Notes: a model not told the origin generated them from the sequence alone. A stretch of DNA of 64,000 nucleotides from Cytobacillus sp. FSL H8-0458 (GCF_038002165.1 NZ_JBBOBR010000001.1:3534001-3598000), one strand, 5' to 3'. Positions 26,034 to 34,504 are shown, counted from the first letter of the stretch. A program made the numbers and translations.

Positions 26034-26184
26034 GCTTTTCCCTCCATTCCCTATTAGTATCTTTTTAATTCTGCTTTCAATGCCCGGCCTAGTTTTCCAA
26101 TTATTGATAACTTGATTCCCTATACCTCTATCCGTATGAATACAAACTAAACCTTTTTGTTTATTTGTGCACCAAATCCATTTC

Positions 26185-26200
26185 TTAATAAAGTCTTAAC
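26185..26200 (+). promoter_or_regulatory. 11-bp-phased direct repeat before ccdA
   Basis: TTAAT-AAAGTC-TTAAC: two half-sites one helical turn apart, the usual layout for OmpR/PhoP-type regulators. A matching TTAAT-N6-TTAAT occurs before the OsmC gene (28741-28756). The nearby response regulator is the natural candidate. Confidence 0.4.
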
Positions 26201-26238
26201 AATAGCCCATCAAAATGGTGGTCAAAGGAGTGACTTAC

Positions 26239-26952
26239 ATGAACGATATAGGAATGTTTTTTGCCCTCGCAGCCGGAATGCTGTCTTTCTTCTCTCCCTG
26301 CGTGTTTCCGCTGCTTCCGGCATATGTGACCCATCTGACTGGAGGCCGAATCGAGAACGCTAAAATGAAGGTGGACCGGAAGAAGCTTTATTTGCGTTCG
26401 TTTGGATTTATAATTGGTTTTAGTATGATTTTTATAGCTCTTGGTGCATCCGCCAGCTTTATCGGAAAAATTTTAATGAATTATCGGATGATTATAATGC
26501 AGGCTGCCGGGCTGTTAATTATTGTTTTCGGATTGCAGATGGCCGGCTTGCTTAAATTCAAATTCTTAATGAAAGAAAAGCGATTCCGTACAGAAAATAA
26601 ATCAAAGGGCATGTTTGGCTCTGTTTTGCTGGGAATGGCCTTTGCAAGCGGCTGGTCACCTTGTGTTGGCCTTGCGCTTTCATCCATACTATTACTGGCG
26701 AGTTCTTCAGATACGCTAAGTCAGGGTATCTTCTTATTAGTGGCTTATTCTCTTGGTATGGCCATTCCATTTTTCATTATTTCAGTAATCATTTCTTATT
26801 CATTAAAAACCATGCGCAAAATTAATAAGTACTTATCCAGGCTCGCATTTGTTAATGGCATGATAATGGTTGCACTGGGAATGCTCGTTTTAAGCGGGCA
26901 AATGCAAAAAATTAGTGCATGGCTTTCAGCGTATAGCCTATTTCAATTCTAA
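26239..26952 (+). CDS. ccdA: CcdA-type thiol-disulfide transmembrane electron carrier
   Basis: A 237-residue, six-helix membrane protein that moves electrons from cytoplasmic thioredoxin to extracytoplasmic thioredoxin-like proteins. The two redox cysteines are in FFSPCVFPLLPAY (about residue 19) and SGWSPCVGLAL (about residue 140), the CcdA/DsbD signature. AAAGGAG precedes the chosen ATG at 26239. It opens a co-directional cluster with a two-component system, OsmC, a membrane protein and a TlpA thioredoxin at 29826, its likely partner. This may be a second copy beside a cytochrome c ccdA elsewhere. Confidence 0.92.
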   Translation: MNDIGMFFALAAGMLSFFSPCVFPLLPAYVTHLTGGRIENAKMKVDRKKLYLRSFGFIIGFSMIFIALGASASFIGKILMNYRMIIMQAAGLLIIVFGLQMAGLLKFKFLMKEKRFRTENKSKGMFGSVLLGMAFASGWSPCVGLALSSILLLASSSDTLSQGIFLLVAYSLGMAIPFFIISVIISYSLKTMRKINKYLSRLAFVNGMIMVALGMLVLSGQMQKISAWLSAYSLFQF

Positions 26953-26982
26953 AAAAGCGATAAATAATAAAGGATGATTATT

Positions 26983-27681
26983 TTGCCCGATCAGCATCTT
27001 ATTGGAAAAACAGTATTGGTGGTAGAGGATGATGCCAAAATCCGCAACCTCGTTAAAATTTACCTGAAAAAAGAAGGTTATGAAGTGATGGAGGCAGCGG
27101 ATGGCCGTGAAGCCATGAAGAAAATTGAACAATTTGATCCCTGCATTTTAATTCTGGATCTGATGCTTCCTAAAGTCAGCGGAGAGGAAATTTGCAGTTG
27201 GGTGCGGGAAGATTTGAAAAGCATGATGCCAATCATTATGCTTACGGCCAAAGCAGCTGAAAAAAACCGCATTCAGGGCTTCAAGCTGGGTGCAGACGAT
27301 TATGTCGTCAAACCTTTCAGCCCTGCTGAACTGATGGTGCGCATCGAAGCAGTCCTAAGAAGAACCTCAAGCCGGTGCGGAAAATTAAGCTTTACAGGAT
27401 TTACTCTCAAGCCTGCAAAAGGAGAAGCTATCATTAATGGAGATCCTCTTGAGCTGACACAATTCGAATTTAAACTGCTGCACATGTTTATGCAGCACCC
27501 GGGTCAAGTTTTATCGAGAGAACAGATTCTAAACTGCATTTATGAACATAACCAGAAGGCAGTGTCTGAACGGACAATCGATGTGCATATCAACCATCTC
27601 CGGGAAAAAATCAAACAAAAAACACCAAAGGACTATATTCAGACGGTAAGGGGAATGGGGTATAAATTTGTGGGTTTATAA
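26983..27681 (+). CDS. OmpR-family response regulator
   Basis: A 232-residue two-component regulator. The receiver has VLVVEDD (acidic pocket), the phospho-aspartate in CILILDLMLPKVSG (about residue 56) and the lysine in DDYVVKPFSPAEL. The C-terminal winged helix has LTQFEFKLLHMFMQHPGQVL and SERTIDVHINHLREKI, then YIQTVRGMGYKF. I favour the TTG at 26983 because AAAGG lies 9 bases before it; the ATG at 26974 is embedded in that site. The stop overlaps the sensor kinase start by 14 bases, so the two are co-translated. Confidence 0.92.
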   Translation: MPDQHLIGKTVLVVEDDAKIRNLVKIYLKKEGYEVMEAADGREAMKKIEQFDPCILILDLMLPKVSGEEICSWVREDLKSMMPIIMLTAKAAEKNRIQGFKLGADDYVVKPFSPAELMVRIEAVLRRTSSRCGKLSFTGFTLKPAKGEAIINGDPLELTQFEFKLLHMFMQHPGQVLSREQILNCIYEHNQKAVSERTIDVHINHLREKIKQKTPKDYIQTVRGMGYKFVGL

Positions 27682-28744
27682 AAAATTTTCCAATCTGTTA
27701 TCGCGCCTCGTTGCCCTGAATAGCCTGGTCATTTTGCTTGTGATCCTCCTGGCTGGTTTTTCAGTAAAGGATTACGCATGCTTCCTCGTCAACTCAGAAG
27801 ATGTCACCGGACAGGATCTGGTTGTTACCTTGAACGGATTTCTCTGGAGGGTTAGTATTGCTGCATTTGTCATCGTCGGCTTATTCCATTATTTCACTGT
27901 CCGTAAATTGGTCCATCCCATTAAGAATCTGTCCCAGGCTGCCAAGGACGTGATGAAAGGCAAGGCTCCTGATGAATTGGCCGTGCCTTCTTCGGGAGAA
28001 TTAAAGGAACTGACCGAGAACTTTAATGCCATGACGGCCTCCCTTGTATCTTTTCAGGAAAAACGGGAAGAAATGCTCCGTGACATCGCCCACGAGCTCC
28101 GCACTCCCTTAACCAATATCAATGGCTATCTTGAAGCCCTGGAATCCGGAGTCATCGAGGGTGACCCTGAATTATTCGGCTCACTGCTTGAGGAGTCCCG
28201 GCGGATTACCGGCATCGTGGAACTGATAACAGAGCTCAACACATGGAGCAATGGCACATATTTTACTGAAAAGCCATTCGAGCCTTTATCCATTGACACG
28301 ATTCTAAAAGAATCACTTAGTGCCTTTCGGTTAAAACTGGACGAAACGTTTGATCTCCAGGAGGTCCGGATTGAGTCTGCAATGGTAATGGGGAATAAAG
28401 ACGGCCTTAAACAGGTTTTTACTAATATTCTTCAAAATGCACTTGATTACAATGCAGGGGCCGAACTGGCTATAAATGCCGCCCTCTCCGATCATTTCTA
28501 TTCCATTACTATTTCCCATACAGGGCAGTTCATTGATCCTGAAAAAAAAGACCTGATTTTTGAAAGGTTTTATCGCCTTGAGGAATCAAGGAGTACAAAA
28601 GTAACCGGAGCTGGATTAGGATTAGCCATTGCCAAAAGTATTGTGGTAGCTCATAAGGGGCTGATTTCTTTGCAGACAGATGGAATCAGCCATACTTTTA
28701 ACATTAAACTTCCAGCGGTTTCTAAAAATGAACTGATTTCTTAA
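27668..28744 (+). CDS. Sensor histidine kinase with HAMP domain
   Basis: A 358-residue membrane kinase. Helix 1 is at about residues 10-28, a short 30-residue outer loop follows, and helix 2 is at about 55-74, so there is little room for an external ligand domain; sensing may be by the membrane or a partner. A HAMP linker (KLVHPIKNLSQAAKDV) follows, then the phospho-histidine in RDIAHELRTPLTNINGY, the N-box NILQNALDYN and G-box GAGLGLAIAKSIV. It pairs with the regulator just upstream. Context suggests the signal is thiol or sulfur stress. Confidence 0.9.
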   Translation: MWVYKKFSNLLSRLVALNSLVILLVILLAGFSVKDYACFLVNSEDVTGQDLVVTLNGFLWRVSIAAFVIVGLFHYFTVRKLVHPIKNLSQAAKDVMKGKAPDELAVPSSGELKELTENFNAMTASLVSFQEKREEMLRDIAHELRTPLTNINGYLEALESGVIEGDPELFGSLLEESRRITGIVELITELNTWSNGTYFTEKPFEPLSIDTILKESLSAFRLKLDETFDLQEVRIESAMVMGNKDGLKQVFTNILQNALDYNAGAELAINAALSDHFYSITISHTGQFIDPEKKDLIFERFYRLEESRSTKVTGAGLGLAIAKSIVVAHKGLISLQTDGISHTFNIKLPAVSKNELIS

Positions 28745-28756
28745 TCAAATCTTAAT
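28741..28756 (+). promoter_or_regulatory. 11-bp-phased direct repeat before the OsmC gene
   Basis: TTAAT-CAAATC-TTAAT, overlapping the sensor kinase stop, with the same spacing as the repeat before ccdA. Candidate binding site of the local response regulator. Confidence 0.35.
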
Positions 28757-28795
28757 AAAACCCTTTCATACTAATGACAGGAAAGGGGTGAAGAA

Positions 28796-29191
28796 ATGAA
28801 ATTTACTATAAATAATGAAAACATTACAGGTGAATTGGGCTTCGGAAAGCTGCCTGTTTCTCCTAATGATCAGGCAGGCTATCGCCCGCTGGAACTCTTT
28901 GTGTCATCCTTGGCTGGATGCAGCGGCGCGGTGCTTTGGAATATCCTTCAAAAGAAGAGGCTGGGAGTTAAGATGATTGAGGCGGAAGTTTCTGTCTCCA
29001 GAATTCCTGAAGAAGCAAATCGGATAAATAAGCTGGCCATTTCAGCTGAGGTTCATGCAGATCAAGCTCTTTCCGAAGCACAGGCTGCAAAAGCAGCAGA
29101 GCTCACTGTGAAAAATTGCGGAATGATTCAATCTGTGATTGGCTCTATCGATATCAACTATGAGGTTACGTTCACGGGTGATTATGATTGA
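28796..29191 (+). CDS. OsmC-family peroxide/thiol-stress protein
   Basis: A 131-residue OsmC/Ohr-superfamily protein. These small dimers use two cysteines to reduce organic peroxides or related sulfur species. The cysteines are in SSLAGCSGAVLW (about residue 42) and TVKNCGMIQSV (about residue 107), at the expected spacing. GGAAAGGGGTG precedes the ATG. Its stop overlaps the next start by 3 bases. In this cluster it could handle persulfides or peroxides rather than osmotic stress. Confidence 0.88.
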   Translation: MKFTINNENITGELGFGKLPVSPNDQAGYRPLELFVSSLAGCSGAVLWNILQKKRLGVKMIEAEVSVSRIPEEANRINKLAISAEVHADQALSEAQAAKAAELTVKNCGMIQSVIGSIDINYEVTFTGDYD

Positions 29192-29811
29192 GTTATTTTA
29201 ATATTGGGAGCCTGACGATTCCATCTGTTTGGCTGGCTGTTCTGCTGTCCCTTTTTATGACATCACTTTTGTACAGATTCGCCTCGGGAAGAAAACTTGA
29301 GGATTGGTATTGGAACAGTTTTTTTCTTTACTTTCTGGTGTGGAAGTTAAGCTATATTCTGTTTCACTTTAAGATGGCCATAGAGATGCCGCTGTCTATT
29401 GTTTATTTTAACGGGAGCACAAAAGGTCATTTCCTTGCTCTTATATCGCTTTCCGTTTATCTGATTTATATTGCAGGAAAGAAGTACCAGACAGTCTATC
29501 GCGATGCTTTTAAGGTATTTCCTCTTTTTTTCATTAGTTTTGAAAGCACCAAATTTGCACTGGAAACAAATCTGGCTGCTGCCACGGCAAGTCTGCTTCT
29601 GCTGATCGGCTATGCACCTTTTCTTAAAAAGAAAAATGAAAGCTTCTCAATCCAGGCATTCACCTTCCTTTTCCTTTTCGAGCTTCTTATCATCAGTTTC
29701 TTACAGCCGATCCTGTCCCTTGAGATACTGACATTCGGCTGGCTGGCATTTATCGTATACATCCTGTCTATCCGGGATCGTAGAAATCTTAGCTGCAAAC
29801 TAACTACTTAA
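29188..29811 (+). CDS. Integral membrane protein of the redox cluster
   Basis: A 207-residue protein with six to seven hydrophobic helices and few motifs; the GRKLEDWYWNSFFLYFLVWK region after helix 1 is reminiscent of Lgt-like or DoxX-like membrane proteins, but no active-site motif is seen. A TTG start overlaps the OsmC stop (TTGA), and the TlpA gene starts 14 bases after its end, so the three are one translational unit. It probably works with the TlpA thioredoxin or CcdA; the function is unknown. Confidence 0.75.
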   Translation: MSYFNIGSLTIPSVWLAVLLSLFMTSLLYRFASGRKLEDWYWNSFFLYFLVWKLSYILFHFKMAIEMPLSIVYFNGSTKGHFLALISLSVYLIYIAGKKYQTVYRDAFKVFPLFFISFESTKFALETNLAAATASLLLLIGYAPFLKKKNESFSIQAFTFLFLFELLIISFLQPILSLEILTFGWLAFIVYILSIRDRRNLSCKLTT

Positions 29812-29825
29812 GGCGGTGTAAAAGG

Positions 29826-30419
29826 TTGAATAAAAATTTGTTATCGATAGCTATAATTCTATTGGCACTGGCGATTGTATTCGTCAATCTATGGAAACCA
29901 TCTGCAGATAAAGAAAGCACAAGCAATGCTGCTGTGGAAAACGAAGAGGAATCGATTGAAACCGAGGATATACCTGGGTCAGATCTTACTCAGGTTGAGG
30001 AAGGAAAGCCTGCTCCAGATTTTGAACTAACCACTCTGGATGGCAAAACTATGAAACTATCGGATCTTCAAGGGAAGAAGGTCATTCTGAACTTCTGGGC
30101 AACCTGGTGTCCGCCCTGCAAAGCTGAAATGCCTCATATGCAAAATTTCTACGAAAAGCATAAAGAAGATGGCATTGAAGTGGTAGCAGTTAATCTCACA
30201 AATATTGACAACGGCCGGAAAGATATCGAGAAATTCGTTAAGGATTACGGACTTACCTTTTCCATCCCCCTCGATGAAGATGGCATGATCGGCCCGCAGT
30301 ATCAAGCATTTACAATTCCAACAAGCTATATCCTCGATACAAAGGGTGTAATTACAAAAAAAATTGTCGGCCCTATGGATGAAGGCATAATGGAAAGCTT
30401 GACGAAGGATATTGATTAA
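29826..30419 (+). CDS. Membrane-anchored thioredoxin-like protein (TlpA/ResA type)
   Basis: A 197-residue extracytoplasmic thiol-disulfide oxidoreductase. Residues 7-22 are a signal anchor, residues 28-60 an acidic linker, then a thioredoxin fold with active site NFWATWCPPCKAEMPH (about residues 93-108) and the cis-proline in AFTIPTSYILD. It should accept electrons from the CcdA protein encoded at the head of this cluster. The TTG start is preceded by AAGGCGG. It is the last gene of the cluster. Confidence 0.92.
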   Translation: MNKNLLSIAIILLALAIVFVNLWKPSADKESTSNAAVENEEESIETEDIPGSDLTQVEEGKPAPDFELTTLDGKTMKLSDLQGKKVILNFWATWCPPCKAEMPHMQNFYEKHKEDGIEVVAVNLTNIDNGRKDIEKFVKDYGLTFSIPLDEDGMIGPQYQAFTIPTSYILDTKGVITKKIVGPMDEGIMESLTKDID

Positions 30420-30543
30420 GGATAGGCAGACAAAAGGTGCCTGCCGCTGAATTTTAATATCATCTATCACCGTATAAATGAAGGTACATATACGATGAAA
30501 TATCTCAATATTGGCCCAAACCACCTTAAAATATTATATCAGA

Positions 30544-30586
30544 TGCCTGCCCTCCTTAGTCTATAATGTATTTTTTGGGGCAGGCA
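30544..30586. repeat. Inverted repeat in the gap after the TlpA gene
   Basis: TGCCTGCCC and GGGCAGGCA form a perfect 9-bp stem around a 25-base loop. There is no T tract after either arm. It is the only notable structure in the 244-base convergent gap. Confidence 0.5.
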
Positions 30587-30663
30587 CTGAAAACGAATGG
30601 GGTGTGTACCTTCCGAATCGAGATTCCTGTAATTCTCAAGCGGTTTTCTGCATTGATATTAAT

Positions 30664-31758
30664 CTAATCGGTAATGCTTATTCCATTCGGCATACCTTTT
30701 ACTTCAATTGTATCAATAACCTTATTCTGTTCTTTATCGATGATGCTGACCGTATCATCAAATATATTCGTTACATACACCCTCTTGTTATCCGGACTTG
30801 TTACCACTCCATGCGAGCCTTTGCCGGTTTCAATTTCAGCTGATGCTTTCTTTAAAGCAAGATCTATAACGGTAACACTGCTCGAAGGAGCTTCTTCTGT
30901 TCCCTGGTTGGCCACATAGGCAAACTGGCCTTTCTCATCGATATATACTTGTGCAGGACCAGTTCCCACTGGAATTTTATCAACCTTATCAGTGGCCAGA
31001 TCAATCACAGCGAGAGCATTTTCTCCATTTAATGCTGCGACAAGTGTTTTTCCATCAGAAGTAATACCCGTAGTGACAGGAGCTCTTCCCACTTTTATCC
31101 GCTTTTCTTCCTTCATGGTTTCAAGATTAATAACACTGACCGTATCTTCACCCATATTGGCAATGTAAGCTCTTTTGCTATCTGATGAAATCCTGAATCC
31201 ATGCGGCCCTTTGCCGGTCTCAACTGTGTTTGATACATTGAGGCTATTCATATCAATGACAGATGCAGTATTGTCCTCGTTGTTTGTTACAACAGCGTAC
31301 TTCCCATCCTCCGTAAAAACAATGTGGGCAGGGTGATTTCCAACTTCGGCCTCCTGAACCAGTTCATCGCTTTCAACACTGTAAAATACTGCTTTTGCAC
31401 TCACTTCTCCGTGCTCTCCATGGCCTCCCCCTTGCCCTGCCATACCTGGCACAACCGTAGCCCCTATTAATTTTCCATCTGGTGAAACCTGCACATTGTG
31501 AGCGGAACCTTCTACCTCTATTGTCGTTACAATTGAATTGTCAGATGCATCAATTTTTGTGATGCTGCCTCCTTCGTTTGCGGTGTAATAATATTGGACC
31601 TCCGTTTTTTCTTCAGCCTCTTCTTTATTGCCTTCAGTTTGCTGAACATCCCCGGAAACAGACTTCGATTCATCAACAGCATTACTTCCCGAGCTGCATC
31701 CGGCCAGTATCACGCCTAACAATAAAAATACAATAAATATCATTTTAAATTTAATCAT
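30664..31758 (-). CDS. Beta-propeller lipoprotein (YncE/YVTN family)
   Basis: A 364-residue extracellular lipoprotein: lipobox GVILAGCSS (about residue 20), an acidic linker, then about seven repeats with SVIDMNSLNVSNTVETGKGP-type blades ending HGFRISSDSKRAYIANMGED and similar (GTGPAQVYIDEKGQFAYVAN). The fold is that of YncE and the cytochrome-cd1-like propellers; no haem motif is visible. A His/Gly insert GQGGGHGEHGE near residue 110 could bind metal. The ATG at 31758 has GGGAGG before it. A CRP/FNR-like palindrome lies about 60 bases upstream. Confidence 0.85.
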   Translation of the reverse strand: MIKFKMIFIVFLLLGVILAGCSSGSNAVDESKSVSGDVQQTEGNKEEAEEKTEVQYYYTANEGGSITKIDASDNSIVTTIEVEGSAHNVQVSPDGKLIGATVVPGMAGQGGGHGEHGEVSAKAVFYSVESDELVQEAEVGNHPAHIVFTEDGKYAVVTNNEDNTASVIDMNSLNVSNTVETGKGPHGFRISSDSKRAYIANMGEDTVSVINLETMKEEKRIKVGRAPVTTGITSDGKTLVAALNGENALAVIDLATDKVDKIPVGTGPAQVYIDEKGQFAYVANQGTEEAPSSSVTVIDLALKKASAEIETGKGSHGVVTSPDNKRVYVTNIFDDTVSIIDKEQNKVIDTIEVKGMPNGISITD

Positions 31759-31816
31759 GGAATTTTCCTCCCTTATCGTTATATAAAGAGAGCATAATAA
31801 CAGCAAGAATATACAA

Positions 31817-31834
31817 AAGTGATGTACTTCACTT
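31817..31834. promoter_or_regulatory. CRP/FNR-like palindrome upstream of the propeller lipoprotein
   Basis: AAGTGA-TGTACT-TCACTT: perfect 6-bp arms with a 6-base spacer, matching the TGTGA-N6-TCACA architecture. It sits 59 bases before the lipoprotein ATG. Confidence 0.45.
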
Positions 31835-31942
31835 AACCAAATAAACGTGCAAAAAGTATAACAATCTTTTGAAATCCATAAACTCTGCAAATTTAATAGG
31901 TATGATAAAGAATTTCCTAATATCCAGGCCCTTTGCTAAAAC

Positions 31943-31980
31943 AAAAAAAGCTGGCCCGCACTACTATAAGTGCAGCCAGC
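31943..31980 (-). terminator. Terminator of the 3D-domain gene
   Basis: On the minus strand GCTGGCTGCACT pairs with AGTGCGGGCCAGC around a short loop, followed by TTTTTTT. Confidence 0.9.
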
Positions 31981-31986
31981 CCATAC

Positions 31987-32787
31987 CTATTCGATTATTT
32001 CCACACGAACGCTTTTTCTCCCCCACTGAAGGGCATCGCCCTGGTTTGGAATGAACACATCGATTGAACTTCCGTTTATGCCGCCGCCTATGTCCGCTGC
32101 TATTGCAGTTCCATAGCCTTCTACTTTCACGATTGAGCCAAGCGGAATGACACTTGGATCGACTGCAATCACTTTCGCATCAGGGTACTTTTTTAAATCC
32201 AGACCCATCCTTGTCACACCTGAACAGCCCTCACAACTCGCTGTATATGCTGTGCTTTCCACAGTCAATGTTTTACCTGCCGCTGTGCCGCGCTTCGCCT
32301 TTCGGTCAAGTGCGGCTCTCGTCCTCGGGCCGGCAATGCCATCTGCGGTCAGTCCCTGCTGTTTTTGAAAGCTCTTGACAGCGCCCACTGTACCATTTCC
32401 ATAAATACCATCTAAGCTAGATTTGTAATGACCTGTTTGTTTTAATTGATATTGAATTTGGATGACCTGTTTTCCAATGTCCCCATATCTCAGTACTTTT
32501 AATGCGTGGTTTGTCTGCGGTCCTGCTATTCCATCAGCCTTCAGGTTACGCTTACGCTGAAAATCCTTGACGGCTTCCACCGTGATGCTTCCATAGTATC
32601 CTGTCGATGTATGATATGGGAATACCCCTTTTGTCATCAGGTAATCCTGCAATTCGGCCACATCTGACCCTGATGATCCATTGGCAAGTGTACGATCCCC
32701 GAGCGCCGCTTCTGTAAACGAAGGAGCAACCAGCATGAGAACCACAGCCACGAAGGCCATCAGCATGTTTTTAAATCTCATTAACAT
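31987..32787 (-). CDS. Secreted peptidoglycan-binding 3D-domain protein
   Basis: A 266-residue cell-wall protein. A signal peptide (about residues 1-27, ending FTEAALG) is followed by two peptidoglycan-binding repeats (GSDVAELQDYLMTKGVFP with ADGIAGPQT; GKQVIQIQYQLKQTGHY with ADGIAGPRT). The C-terminal 3D domain has the three conserved aspartates in VIAVDPSVIPLGS, AAADIGGGI-type ADIGGGI and SSIDVFI. Similar proteins (YocH type) are muralytic or lytic-transglycosylase-like and act on the wall during growth or stationary phase. GGGGAGG lies 8 bases before the ATG. Confidence 0.9.
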   Translation of the reverse strand: MLMRFKNMLMAFVAVVLMLVAPSFTEAALGDRTLANGSSGSDVAELQDYLMTKGVFPYHTSTGYYGSITVEAVKDFQRKRNLKADGIAGPQTNHALKVLRYGDIGKQVIQIQYQLKQTGHYKSSLDGIYGNGTVGAVKSFQKQQGLTADGIAGPRTRAALDRKAKRGTAAGKTLTVESTAYTASCEGCSGVTRMGLDLKKYPDAKVIAVDPSVIPLGSIVKVEGYGTAIAADIGGGINGSSIDVFIPNQGDALQWGRKSVRVEIIE

Positions 32788-32950
32788 TAATAAATCCTCC
32801 CCAATTTCCTTTGATATAAAAGAATTCGGGAGGAAATGACATTATTCGAGTGTTGCAAACAGAATCACAACGTTCGACCCTCTATCATCCATTATATTGC
32901 AATAATGGGTTCTATTTTGTCTGTGTATATATTACCCTACATTTATAAGA

Positions 32951-32976
32951 AAAAGCTGAAGAACTTTATCTTCAGC
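32951..32976 (-). terminator. Terminator of the HEAT-like gene
   Basis: GCTGAAG-AACTTTAT-CTTCAGC, followed on the minus strand by TTTTTCTT. Confidence 0.8.
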
Positions 32977-32984
32977 AATTTGAT

Positions 32985-33530
32985 CTATTTCCATATATCC
33001 AAGTACTTTTTCTTGTATTTTTTGTCATCAACAGTATCAATCAAATCTAAAGCTGTTTGTCTAATAGCCTCATCATTCAGATGATCATATAAATTTTTCA
33101 TATTTTGAAGGATGTCATTACGTATTAACGTGTAATTTTTTTCATCTGTTCCATTAATAAAACGTTCAGTCATTTCTTCCATGACCAGTTCTTTTTGGGG
33201 TGTACCGGAAATCCCGATTTTCCATATAGATTGAAGGCTATGTCTGGCTGTAACAAACTTTTCATCTTTTGTTACTTCCCACAGCTTAGGGAAATCCCTC
33301 ATGATTCTCATCTCTGGATCGCTTTTAGCCAGGTTAGCTAAGTATTGAGCTGCACGGGAGCGTTGATGGTTATCGTTATGAGTTAAGTCCTCTAATAGCT
33401 GATCCCATACTTCATAAGCCCAATCAACTTCTTTGTCAGTAGCATTTAAAATGTGCTGATAAGCTTCATAACGCTCTTCTTTATCGTCTGACTTTGATTT
33501 TTGAAATTCCAACTTCAGCTGACTGTCCAT
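32985..33530 (-). CDS. HEAT-repeat-like helical protein
   Basis: A 181-residue soluble all-helical protein. The spacing of helices (EVWDQLLEDLTHNDNHQRSRA, AQYLANLAKSDPE, HSLQSIWKIG, RQTALDLIDTVDD) looks like HEAT or armadillo repeats, a scaffold for protein contacts. No catalytic motif is seen. It stands alone, with no operon partner. The function is unknown; it appears widely shaped like hypothetical Bacillus proteins of this length. Confidence 0.65.
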   Translation of the reverse strand: MDSQLKLEFQKSKSDDKEERYEAYQHILNATDKEVDWAYEVWDQLLEDLTHNDNHQRSRAAQYLANLAKSDPEMRIMRDFPKLWEVTKDEKFVTARHSLQSIWKIGISGTPQKELVMEEMTERFINGTDEKNYTLIRNDILQNMKNLYDHLNDEAIRQTALDLIDTVDDKKYKKKYLDIWK

Positions 33531-33577
33531 CGTTCACCGCCTTACTTACATGCAAGAATTTCTTATATTTTATAAAG

Positions 33578-33964
33578 CTACTTCTGCGCTATTTGAATAA
33601 GGTTGCCGCATGTATCATCGAATACAGCCAATGTGACATCCCCCATTACTGTCGGCTCCATAGTAAACTTCACTCCGAGTTTTATTAATCGGTTATACTC
33701 TTCGTGAACATCAGCAACGCCAAACATTGTGGCTGGAATTCCTTCTGCAAAAATCTTCTTTTGATATTCTGTGGCAGCCGGATGTACATTAGGTTCCAGC
33801 AAGAGCTCCGTACCATCTTGATCTTCGGGAGAAACCAGGGCGATCCACCTGTGTTCCCCAACTGGGATGTCATGCTTTTTTACAAACCCCAGCGTTTCTG
33901 TATAAAAATTCAATGCCTTCTCCTGATCCTGGACGAAGATACTGGTAACAATAACGTTCAACAT
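33578..33964 (-). CDS. VOC-family (glyoxalase/bleomycin-resistance) protein
   Basis: A 128-residue VOC-fold protein with paired beta-alpha-beta units: VTSIFVQDQEKALNFYTETL at the start, GTELLLEPNVHPA, GVADVHEEYNRL and a final TLAVFDDTCGNLIQI. A full metal site is not obvious, so it may bind or modify a small molecule or act in resistance. It lies 85 bases after an ArsR-type gene on the same strand and is likely co-regulated with it. Confidence 0.85.
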   Translation of the reverse strand: MLNVIVTSIFVQDQEKALNFYTETLGFVKKHDIPVGEHRWIALVSPEDQDGTELLLEPNVHPAATEYQKKIFAEGIPATMFGVADVHEEYNRLIKLGVKFTMEPTVMGDVTLAVFDDTCGNLIQIAQK

Positions 33965-34049
33965 GTATTTGCCTCCTTTGTTAATTGTAATGGGCTTCCA
34001 GCAAAACCGGCAGTACCTCTGTATGAATCTCTATTCCACTTTTAGTAAG

Positions 34050-34328
34050 TTACTCCAGCCATCCTTCCAGCAGATTCTTAAGTGGCTGGTTATTAAAAAT
34101 AATTACCCGATATTTTCCCTTTCGTTCGGATCTAATGAGCTGTGCATCTTCCAATACTGAAAGATGTTTAGCTATTGCCTGCCGCGAAATGGAAAGGCCG
34201 TGCTTCATAATGAGACGAGCCGTCAGTTCAAATAGCGTCATCTCTTTGCGTTCGGAAAGTTCGTCCAATATAAGCCTTCGTGTCGAATCACCAAGTGCTT
34301 TGAATATAGTGTCTTTGTCCCAATTCAT
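34050..34328 (-). CDS. ArsR-type winged-helix regulator, probably leaderless
   Basis: A 92-residue repressor: IFKALGDSTRRLILDELSER, then LFELTARLIMKHGLSISRQA with IAKHLSVLEDAQLI as the recognition helix, and the wing RSERKGKYRVI. No metal-binding cysteines are present, so it belongs to the non-metal (YczG/SdpR-like) branch. The ATG at 34328 has no ribosome binding site and lies 7 bases after a consensus -10, so its first base is the predicted transcript start. Two identical operator motifs cover the promoter. Partner of the VOC gene downstream. Confidence 0.85.
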   Translation of the reverse strand: MNWDKDTIFKALGDSTRRLILDELSERKEMTLFELTARLIMKHGLSISRQAIAKHLSVLEDAQLIRSERKGKYRVIIFNNQPLKNLLEGWLE

Positions 34329-34334
34329 ATTATG

Positions 34335-34385
34335 ATTATAAGCAACCATTTGGTTGCTTGTCAATACAAGCAACCTCAAAGTTGC
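34335..34385 (-). promoter_or_regulatory. ArsR promoter with two operators
   Basis: On the minus strand TTGACA (34364-34359), an 18-base spacer and TATAAT (34340-34335), both perfect. The spacer is itself the inverted repeat GCAAC-N6-GTTGC (34342-34357). A second GCAAC-N6-GTTGC lies at 34370-34385, 28 bases upstream. Both are probable binding sites of the ArsR protein. Confidence 0.8.
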
Positions 34386-34504
34386 CTACTAAAGGTCCCG
34401 TTTCAATCTTGGCAGTAATCACGAGAACAAGTCTTAGAGGTTTAAGCCAAAGAACTGCATACATCCTTCTGTATTTGTAAAAAATACTGAAGAGGTGAGA
34501 ACAA

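Noticed and set aside
30057..30524. 155-codon minus-strand frame over the TlpA gene
   Set aside because: It is the shadow of a clear thioredoxin-fold gene with its WCPPC site.
34329..34379. Upstream extension of the ArsR protein to 34379
   Set aside because: The extra codons lie inside the -10, spacer and -35 of its own promoter.
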